The notes below the pieces were generated by a model. That model had not been told where the DNA came from and made no database searches. It was given only the letters and a program-made list of their open reading frames with translations. A DNA stretch of 10,553 nucleotides. Origin: Chloroflexia bacterium. GTDB taxonomy: Bacteria > Chloroflexota > Chloroflexia > QHBQ01 > JADMIH01. Location of the stretch: assembly GCA_025927935.1 (NCBI GenBank), contig JAICKM010000182.1, forward strand, positions 1 to 10,553, written 5' to 3'. Shown in pieces: positions 1 to 4,556 of this stretch (position 1 is the first letter of the stretch; every line of letters starts with the position of its first letter). Position numbers and translations under genes: made by a program.

Positions 1-9
1 CACCACCCC

Positions 10-36
10 GCCGGGGCGCCCTCTCCGCGCCCCGGC
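10..36. other. Perfect 10-bp GC hairpin
   Basis: Positions 10-19 and 27-36 are perfect reverse complements (GCCGGGGCGC and GCGCCCCGGC) around a 7-nt loop. No T run follows on either strand, so it is not a textbook intrinsic terminator. It could be part of the 3' end of a gene beyond the left edge, or a REP-like extragenic palindrome. Confidence 0.5.
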
Positions 37-43
37 ACCTCCA

Positions 44-82
44 TCGCGTCGCATCCTTCGGGACGCGGCGCGATTGTGCTTT
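44..82 (+). terminator. TTCG-capped hairpin, possible rightward terminator
   Basis: Positions 44-56 pair with 61-73 around a TTCG tetraloop: 13 positions with one G-T wobble (49:68) and one A-C mismatch (53:64). The stem is followed by the T-rich stretch TTGTGCTTT, a weak U tract. A UUCG-capped stem followed by T-rich DNA is typical of intrinsic terminators and would serve a rightward gene ending before the window. Without sight of such a gene this remains tentative. Confidence 0.3.
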
Positions 83-238
83 CAGCGAGTCTGTTAAACG
101 TCACCGATTACCAAAGGCGTCTTGGTGGGTCAATTTGGTGGCTCCTCTATCCGGCGGACCGCCAAAACGCCTTGCGTGATTAGGACTCAGGCACACTAAA
201 TGTCAAAGAGCTGTTTGTGCTAAGACGAAAGCGTTGTG

Positions 239-802
239 TCAAAGTGCCGGGGAGTCAACGTCGCCATCGCTGCGCTGGCCTCCGTCCTGCCGGGCTGGGG
301 AGACAGAGGTGCTATCTGGGCTATAGTTCCCACCGTGAAACAACAGCAGGAGGAAATCTCGGCGATGGTGGGCCTCAATCTGAAACCAGATGTTGAAAAT
401 GAGGTAAAATAAGGCGAGAGGTATCAAGAACCCCAACGGGGCTAGATCGAGTTGCCCGGCCCACAGGTGGGACATGATGAAGCCGAGGCTGAGGCTGCCA
501 GCGACGAGCGTCCAGAAGATAAGCACTCCCAGGGACAGCCATGGGGGCCGGATCGTGACCTCGACCCTGGAGCCAGCGCCCCACGCTTGGACCCGACCTT
601 CGAGGACTGGATTCAGGGCATCCCGATAGCGGATGCTACGGACGAGTCGGAACCGCCCCTCCTCCACGATCCCCTCATAAGGCTTACCTTTGAGCAAATA
701 GTTCGACAGGGCAGGTTGGCGCGTCACTGCCGCTAGCTGTTGGCTCAAATCTGCTGGTGTAAGTGGGCTATCCACTTGGAAATGGATATAAGGCCAGAAC
801 AC
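239..802 (-). CDS. Small two-helix membrane protein of unknown function
   Basis: I do not recognise a named family. The protein has a soluble N-terminal part with the pattern F-x-V-x-S-P-L-T-P, then KPYEG and a charged beta-like stretch (RFRLVRSIRYRDALNPVLEG, then SRVEVTIRP). Two hydrophobic helices follow, at about residues 90-112 and 122-142 of the 187-residue form, and then a hydrophilic Ser/Asp/Gly-rich tail. This layout suggests a cytoplasmic or peripheral beta domain tethered by a membrane hairpin. The start is uncertain. The longest frame begins at an ATG at 865 (208 residues) with no ribosome-binding site. A GTG at 802 has AGGAAGG five bases upstream and begins just before the conserved-looking region, so I prefer it. 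Codon third positions are less GC-biased than in the neighbours (TTG, GCA, CCA, ACA are common). It lies downstream of the lipid operon in the same direction, 130 bp after the phosphodiesterase stop, and could be read through from it or transcribed alone. Confidence 0.7.
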   Translation of the reverse strand: MFWPYIHFQVDSPLTPADLSQQLAAVTRQPALSNYLLKGKPYEGIVEEGRFRLVRSIRYRDALNPVLEGRVQAWGAGSRVEVTIRPPWLSLGVLIFWTLVAGSLSLGFIMSHLWAGQLDLAPLGFLIPLALFYLIFNIWFQIEAHHRRDFLLLLFHGGNYSPDSTSVSPARQDGGQRSDGDVDSPAL

Positions 803-807
803 ACTAC

Positions 808-814
808 CCTTCCT
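808..814 (-). promoter_or_regulatory. Ribosome-binding site favouring the GTG start at 802
   Basis: On the minus strand AGGAAGG is followed by five bases and then GTG (802-800). The upstream ATG at 865 in the same frame has no purine-rich site before it. This is the main reason for choosing the shorter form of the small membrane protein. Confidence 0.5.
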
Positions 815-932
815 ACTCGCTCGATGCTCTAGAAACTTCCTGCTCAGAGAGCATTTTGCCGTCATGTATCGTAGTAGCCGTGGTATCGGGCTTGTGTATG
901 CGACTGCGGACGACGCCGGCCCGGCGCCGGGG

Positions 933-1736
933 TCAGAGGATACTTTGCAGGAGATCGAGGCGGTCGCTGGTGATGCCGTCCACCCCCCAGAGGCGCAACC
1001 AGCGCAGGCCCAGGTCGCTGTTGACCGTCCAGGTGAAGACCTGGCGCCCGGCGCGGTGAGCCAGGACGATGACCAGCGGGTTGAGGGCGATCAACTGCCA
1101 CTTGGGGCCGATGATTTCGGCATTCGCGGGCGGTTCCTGCGGCCAGAACGAGTCCTCGCCGGTCAGGTAGCAGAGCGGTAGCTCCGGGGCCAGTTCGCGC
1201 ACGCGCTCCAGCGAATCCCCGTCGAAGGACATGATCAGCACCTGATCCATGAAGTTCTCGGCGCGCAGCAGGTCGATCAGGCATTCCTCGATGCCAGGGT
1301 AGAGGTGGGGGCTTTTGATCTCGATGACCAGGCGCGCGCCACCGTCCGGCGCGCTGCGGGCCAGGGCGATCACCTCGGTCAGTGTGGGGATGCGTTCGCC
1401 GCGCCACTCCGGGCCAAACCAGGACCCGGCATCCAGGCGCTTCAACTCGGCCAGGGTGTGCCCGGCCAGCGGTCCCTGGCCGTCGGTGGTGCGGTCCAGC
1501 GTCTCATCGTGGAAGACGACGAGGGTTTCGTCGGCGGTGAGTTGCACGTCAAGTTCCCAGTTGGGGATACCGGCGGCCATGGCGTTGCGGAAGGACGCCA
1601 GGGTGTTCTCCGGCGCGTCGGCGGCGCCGCCCCGGTGGGCCACGCGCTCCGGCAGCGGCAGCGGGCGAGTCATCCAGCGGGCCAGGCCATAGCCCAGCGC
1701 AAGGCCACTAAGCAAGCCAAGAGTGCGACGATGCAT
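933..1736 (-). CDS. Membrane-anchored glycerophosphodiester phosphodiesterase
   Basis: This is a GDPD-family TIM-barrel enzyme, which hydrolyses glycerophosphodiesters such as glycerophosphocholine or glycerophosphoglycerol to glycerol-3-phosphate and an alcohol, using a divalent metal. In the 267-residue form the family motifs are all present: HRG at 34-36, PENT at 42-45, ELD at 61-63 (metal-binding Glu/Asp), FHD at 75-77 (catalytic His), IEIK at 138-141, SFD at 170-172, WTVN at 236-239 and GVDGITSD at 251-258. Residues 5-22 are hydrophobic, so the N-terminus probably acts as an uncleaved signal anchor that places the catalytic domain outside the membrane. The frame extends upstream to an ATG at 1760. 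The ATG at 1736 is preferred because GGGAG lies eight bases before it and it overlaps the stop of the HAD gene as TAATG, which suggests translational coupling. It is the last gene of the lipid operon and could salvage headgroups from phospholipid turnover. The substrate is not determined. Confidence 0.93.
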   Translation of the reverse strand: MHRRTLGLLSGLALGYGLARWMTRPLPLPERVAHRGGAADAPENTLASFRNAMAAGIPNWELDVQLTADETLVVFHDETLDRTTDGQGPLAGHTLAELKRLDAGSWFGPEWRGERIPTLTEVIALARSAPDGGARLVIEIKSPHLYPGIEECLIDLLRAENFMDQVLIMSFDGDSLERVRELAPELPLCYLTGEDSFWPQEPPANAEIIGPKWQLIALNPLVIVLAHRAGRQVFTWTVNSDLGLRWLRLWGVDGITSDRLDLLQSIL

Positions 1737-2431
1737 TAACGAAACTCCCGTGTGGGCCACTGCCGTCCGGCGGCAATCTGCTGCATTTTGGTGCGTGGAT
1801 TGATGACGACAGGGTTGCCGAAAAGGGCCAGGACGGCCTCGTCGGTATGGTGGTCGGCATAGGCATAGCTGGCGGTGAAATCCACGCCATGCTCCTGCGC
1901 GAAGTGGTTGATCAGTAGTGCCTTGGTATCGCCATAGGGCCAGGGGCCGGCGATGCGCCCGGTAAAGCGCCCGTCTTTTTCCTCCATGTGGGTGGCGATC
2001 AGGTGATCGGCGCCAAGATCGCGCTGCAACGGCTCCAGCAAGAAATCGAGCGAACCGGAAAGAAGTACGGTGATGTGGCCCTGCTCACGGTGCTCGCGCA
2101 CGGCGGCGCGACCCGCCTGGGATAGCAGGGGGGCGATCTCTTCCTCATAACAGCGCAGGGCCAGGGCGCGCAAGCGAGACGCGGGCTGCCCGGTCAGATA
2201 GACGCGCTGCTGCCGGATGGCTTCCATCGGATTCATGCGCGGCAACTGGCGCAGGAGATAGAGGCCGGTTTTCAGGAGCGTGTCCAGGCCGAGCACGCGC
2301 TTGCGAAACAAATAGCCGATAAACAGCCGCTCGGTCGTCGTGCCGGGCAGCAGGGTGCGGTCCACGTCGAAGACGGCGGCGATGGCGACGGGTGTAGCCG
2401 GCCCCGCGGCGGGGTTGGCCGGAGATTCCAT
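1736..2431 (-). CDS. HAD-IB family phosphatase, candidate lipid-phosphate phosphatase
   Basis: This is a haloacid dehalogenase superfamily phosphatase of the IB (phosphoserine phosphatase-like) group, 231 residues. Motif I is FDVDRT at 21-26 with nucleophile Asp22 and acid/base Asp24. Motif II is Ser125 in LLSGS, motif III is Lys170, and motif IV is the acidic pair Asp193/Asp197 in YADHHTD. The stretch LGADHLIATHMEEKDGRFTGRI and the ending NPRTKMQQIA..RQWP are typical of the HAD-IB group. Residues 27-115 form the helical cap. Its start lies two bases after the stop of the phosphatidyltransferase gene (TAAGCATG), with AAAGGAA upstream. HAD phosphatases are known to remove the phosphate from phosphatidylglycerophosphate (PgpC in E. 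coli), and HAD-IB domains are fused to acyltransferases in some actinobacteria. The context therefore suggests it acts on the product of the neighbouring transferase, but that is inference. A small-molecule phosphatase is the alternative. Confidence 0.9.
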   Translation of the reverse strand: MESPANPAAGPATPVAIAAVFDVDRTLLPGTTTERLFIGYLFRKRVLGLDTLLKTGLYLLRQLPRMNPMEAIRQQRVYLTGQPASRLRALALRCYEEEIAPLLSQAGRAAVREHREQGHITVLLSGSLDFLLEPLQRDLGADHLIATHMEEKDGRFTGRIAGPWPYGDTKALLINHFAQEHGVDFTASYAYADHHTDEAVLALFGNPVVINPRTKMQQIAAGRQWPTREFR

Positions 2432-2433
2432 GC

Positions 2434-3081
2434 TTAGACGGTTCCTTTCTGGGGCGGCTTGAGATAGTAATCACGGGCATCATACAGCACAACCGCGCCG
2501 CGTGCCAAACCATAAAGCACGCTGAACAGGGCCAGCGCCTGGCCCACGCCGACGATCACCGGCCAGGCGCCTTCCCAGCCGGTGAAGCGGCCCGGCTCCT
2601 GCTCGGCCCAGAGCAGGAAGCCATATTGCAAGATCAAGTAAATGAAGGTGACGACTTTGGCCCCGCCATAGAGCGCGCGGTGCAGACGGGACGCGGACAG
2701 CCAGATGCCCAGCCGCGATTGCATCATCGTCTTGTCGCCGAACGCGGTTTTGCCCTCGGCGAGGGCCAGGCTGCGCACGGCGTCCACCGAGAAGGAGCGG
2801 ACCAGCATGACCAGGGGCGCCCAGATGGGCACGAGGTTCAGATGGGCGCAGACGACCCAGTAGATGTTTTCGACCACCCGGTCGCCGGCAATATCGATCA
2901 CGGCGCCGGCCATATCGGCCCGCCCGCGCTTGCGCGCGACATAGCCGTCGAGCGCATCGCTCACGAAGACAACCAGGGTCAGGAAGGCGGAGACAAAGGC
3001 GGCCCAGGGCTGGCGCAGGTAGAGCAGGCCGATGGTGATGAAGAGCAGCAGAATGCGCGCGAGCGTAATCAGGTTAGCCAT
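2434..3081 (-). CDS. CDP-alcohol phosphatidyltransferase (PgsA-like)
   Basis: This integral membrane enzyme of 215 residues transfers a phosphatidyl group from CDP-diacylglycerol to an alcohol acceptor, releasing CMP. The family signature D-x2-D-G-x2-A-R-x8-G-x3-D-x3-D is complete: Asp42, Asp45, Gly46, Ala49, Arg50, Gly59, Asp63 and Asp67. The aspartates bind the two metal ions and Asp67 is the catalytic base. Hydrophobic helices occur at about 5-22, 26-43, 68-93, 138-158 and 172-194. The N-terminus NLITLARI matches the usual PgsA opening, while the usual DPVADK is replaced by DIAGDR. The acceptor could be glycerol-3-phosphate (PgsA) or inositol phosphate (as in actinobacteria), and the sequence alone does not settle this. 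It sits 22 bp after the acyltransferase gene and 2 bp before the HAD phosphatase gene, inside one leftward operon. A GAGG lies about 12 bases before the ATG. Confidence 0.92.
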   Translation of the reverse strand: MANLITLARILLLFITIGLLYLRQPWAAFVSAFLTLVVFVSDALDGYVARKRGRADMAGAVIDIAGDRVVENIYWVVCAHLNLVPIWAPLVMLVRSFSVDAVRSLALAEGKTAFGDKTMMQSRLGIWLSASRLHRALYGGAKVVTFIYLILQYGFLLWAEQEPGRFTGWEGAWPVIVGVGQALALFSVLYGLARGAVVLYDARDYYLKPPQKGTV

Positions 3082-3103
3082 ACAACATGAGCCTCATGAG
3101 CCT

Positions 3104-4009
3104 CTATACCGGTGCGAGACCGGGGTCTGGGGGGCAGGGCGCGTCGGGCCAGACCGGCTGTAGCAGCGTCCATTGCTCCGGATAGCGTGCGATTTGCTTC
3201 TCGATGACCGCGAAAACCGCACGCGTCAGGGTCGTCACACGTTCGGTGTCGTCGCCCTCGGTGGGCGGGTAAATGGGCGGAGTGAAGAAGACAGCATAGC
3301 GGTTGCGCCCGGTGCGATAGCAGAAGCCGGGTACCACCGGCACGCGCGCCCGCAAGGCCATCTTCGCCAGCCCGGTGGCGACCACCGTGTCGTCGCCGAA
3401 GAAAGGGATCACCACTCCGGAGCGATCCATGTTGCGGTCGGGTAGCAGGCCGACCATGCGGCCCTCCTTGAGCGCTTGCATGGACTTTTTCAGCGTGGCG
3501 AGGCCCTCGTCAATGCGCACCATTTCCGAGCCACGCTGGGCGCGCAAATGGGTGATAAACTCGGCGACGGCGGCGGGGCGGAAATTGACGACCAGGAACA
3601 GGATCGACAGCCCGCGCCGGGCAAGCACCTGCGTGACCATGTCGAAGGCGCCCCAGTGCGCGGACACCAGCAAGATGCCCTTGCCCCCCTCGGCCAACTT
3701 TTGCACCATCGCCAGGCTTTCCTGATCGAAATCAACCGCCCGATCAAGCGCGGTATCGTTCATGCGGCCCACCCGCAACAGATCATAATAGTTGCGCGCG
3801 GCGTTACGGAAGACGCCGCGCGTGGCCCGGCGGACGGCCCGCTCGGAGGCCGCCGGCCCCAGCACATGGCGCATGTTACTGCGCGCCGCACACCGCGAGC
3901 GCGCGCCCACCGCCCACGCGAACTCACCGAGCCGGTCGGCAACCCAGTTGCCGATGGACACCGGGAGGCGTTCCACAATCCATTGTACCACTATGAGCAG
4001 CCGTATCAT
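3104..4009 (-). CDS. LpxL/HtrB/PatA-type lysophospholipid acyltransferase
   Basis: This is a membrane-associated acyltransferase of the lipid A/phosphatidylinositol mannoside acyltransferase family, 301 residues, close to the usual family length. The catalytic HX4D motif is at His118-Asp123 (SAHWGAFD). LLPDRNMDRSG (188-198), IPFFG (201-205) and the RVPVVPGF stretch (222-229) are the other family blocks, and the C-terminal YPEQWTLLQPVW (276-287) is characteristic. Residues 1-20 form an amphipathic or membrane-inserting N-terminus. The frame runs open to an ATG at 4252, but the ATG at 4009 has AAAGGAG four bases upstream and a promoter just before it; the extra 81 residues would run through repeats and the promoter. 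It is the first gene of the lipid operon. An acyltransferase beside a PgsA-like gene resembles the actinobacterial phosphatidylinositol mannoside cluster, so the substrate may be a glycolipid rather than lipid A. That is inference, since no mannosyltransferase is in view. Confidence 0.92.
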   Translation of the reverse strand: MIRLLIVVQWIVERLPVSIGNWVADRLGEFAWAVGARSRCAARSNMRHVLGPAASERAVRRATRGVFRNAARNYYDLLRVGRMNDTALDRAVDFDQESLAMVQKLAEGGKGILLVSAHWGAFDMVTQVLARRGLSILFLVVNFRPAAVAEFITHLRAQRGSEMVRIDEGLATLKKSMQALKEGRMVGLLPDRNMDRSGVVIPFFGDDTVVATGLAKMALRARVPVVPGFCYRTGRNRYAVFFTPPIYPPTEGDDTERVTTLTRAVFAVIEKQIARYPEQWTLLQPVWPDAPCPPDPGLAPV

Positions 4010-4036
4010 GTCGCTCCTTTCCCCGCGGCTATTATA
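4010..4036 (-). promoter_or_regulatory. Extended -10 promoter and ribosome-binding site of the lipid operon
   Basis: On the minus strand TGCTATAAT (4039-4031) is a perfect -10 with the TG extension. No good -35 is present: the 17-bp-spaced hexamer is TCGCAA. The -10 ends 21 bases before the ATG at 4009, so the 5' leader should be only about 15 nt, and AAAGGAG (4020-4014) falls within it. A GTGC-TGT-GCAC inverted repeat (4060-4070) lies just upstream, in the -36 to -46 zone, and could be a regulator site. Confidence 0.65.
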
Positions 4037-4398
4037 GCAAACGCGCCCACGGCTTGCGAGTGCTGTGCACGTAGTGACGATGAGTGGCGCGGGGACCAAC
4101 CTGAGCCCCGGCTCCGGCAAGGAGCCGGCTATGAGTGCGAAGCCCGCCGGCGCGGGATGGGGACGCACGCGGCTCCGGCACCGCCCGGCCCGTGAACGGG
4201 CGGGCTGCGAGTACGAAGCCCGCCGGTACGGGCTATTGGGGATCCAGCGCATACACCGACCAGAGCCAGCCCGCCCGCTTATGTACGAAGCCCGCCGGCA
4301 CGAGCTATTGGGGATCCAGGTTAGGCCGCGCCGGCGGTTTTTGCTGTATGTAGCCCGCGGCTTGAGCCGCCGGGCGCGCGCTTCGCGCCCGTGTCCGG
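4037..4398. other. Divergent intergenic region, no gene
   Basis: This stretch lies between the leftward and rightward promoters and holds GC-rich repeats and hairpins but no credible gene. CCGGCTCC and GGAGCCGG form a hairpin at about 4108-4128, and GCCCG-TGAA-CGGGC forms another at 4188-4201. GCCG-CGC-CGGC at 4325-4335 followed by a T5 run (4338-4342) is a weak terminator-like element facing right. Plus-strand frames across the repeats (for example 4065-4490) change frame between repeat units and lack ribosome-binding sites, so I treat them as non-coding. Confidence 0.6.
4133..4392 (+). repeat. Imperfect tandem repeat with a period of about 72 bp
   Basis: Two units match at 34 of 36 positions: 4212-4247 and 4284-4319, offset 72 bp. 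Both begin TACGAAGCCCGCCGG and end GCTATTGGGGATCCAG. A third unit at about 4133-4162 keeps GCGAAGCCCGCCGG and then diverges (offset 76 bp). A degenerate fourth at about 4346-4368 keeps TAGCCCGC and TGAGC. Units can fold: AGCCCG and CGGGCT (4217-4222 and 4229-4234) are perfect arms, weakened by one mismatch in the next copy. The array ends in an 8-bp hairpin, CGGGCGCG (4371-4378) with CGCGCCCG (4384-4391). This looks like an extragenic palindromic repeat family rather than coding DNA. Confidence 0.7.
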
Positions 4399-4428
4399 TT
4401 GACGTAGTTATGTCGCGTGTAGTAAGAT
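4399..4428 (+). promoter_or_regulatory. Sigma70-type promoter for the PH-domain gene
   Basis: TTGACG (4399-4404, five of six consensus bases) is followed after 18 bases by TAAGAT (4423-4428, four of six). Transcription would start near 4435, giving a leader of about 120 nt before the ATG at 4557. A second -10-like TATAGT at 4434-4439 has no matching -35. The promoter begins eight bases after the last hairpin of the repeat array. Confidence 0.5.
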
Positions 4429-4434
4429 TACGCT

Positions 4435-4556
4435 ATAGTTGCCGATCCCGGTTGCCGCGGGCGCCGCGGGATGATGCAGGCACGGTGTGACCCCCGGCAG
4501 GCCGGGGCCGGGCCAGGTGAGGCCGGTGGCATAGGCCGGCGAGGAAGGGTGAGGGT
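4435..4556 (+). other. GC-rich structured 5' leader of the PH-domain gene
   Basis: The predicted leader can fold into several hairpins. One pairs ATCCCG (4445-4450) with CGGGAT (4467-4472), with an inner CGG-GCG-CCG. Another is CCCCGGC-AG-GCCGGGG (4492-4507). A third pairs GCCGG with CCGGC around the ATA of GGCATAGG, near 4522-4540. A purine-rich GAGGAAGGGTGAGGG (4541-4555) runs up to the start codon and contains the ribosome-binding site. I recognise no known riboswitch consensus. The leader may set mRNA stability or translation. Confidence 0.4.

Larger units (their letters stand above)
1..238. other. Left-edge non-coding region with hairpins and short repeats
   Basis: No convincing gene is visible here. 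It holds two strong hairpins (10-36 and 44-73), an imperfect 12-bp inverted repeat with arms 114-125 and 162-173, and a direct repeat TTGGTGGxTC at 122-131 and 135-144. CTTTGACA occurs twice on the minus strand, at 201-208 and 237-244. The copy at 201-206 reads TTGACA and is followed 16 bases later by CCTAAT (179-184), a weak candidate for a leftward promoter. Plus-strand frame 1 is open from the edge to a TAG at 181, so the tail of a gene entering from the left cannot be excluded. The hairpins inside that frame and its Pro/Gly/Ser-rich start argue against it. Confidence 0.5.

Noticed and set aside
1..183. Open plus-strand frame from the window edge to TAG at 181, possibly the tail of a gene
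   Set aside because: Two strong hairpins fall inside it, a second frame is also open over most of the same stretch, and the translation shows no recognisable domain. It remains possible but cannot be supported from this window.
1737..1760. Upstream ATG at 1760 for the phosphodiesterase
   Set aside because: The ATG at 1736 has GGGAG at good spacing and overlaps the previous stop as TAATG. It also gives a cleaner N-terminal anchor.
3476..4195. 239-codon plus-strand frame opposite the acyltransferase gene
   Set aside because: It is antisense to a gene with full family motifs, is rich in His, Arg and Gly as expected from GC-rich antisense frames, and matches no family I recognise.
4010..4252. 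N-terminal extension of the acyltransferase to the ATG at 4252
   Set aside because: The extra 81 codons cross the repeat array and a perfect extended -10, while a strong ribosome-binding site precedes the ATG at 4009.
4133..4392. CRISPR array
   Set aside because: The repeats are few and degenerate, and the stretches between them are themselves partly repeated, unlike unique spacers. No cas gene is nearby.
4065..4490. Plus-strand frame of 141 codons with repeated YEARR..LLGIQ peptide, and an overlapping 72-codon frame with TKPAGT.YWGS repeats
   Set aside because: The peptide repeats reflect the DNA repeat. The offset between the first two units is 76 bp, which breaks the frame, and the two changes between the best copies alter amino acids in the longer frame. 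No ribosome-binding site is present, and the frame runs through the rightward promoter.
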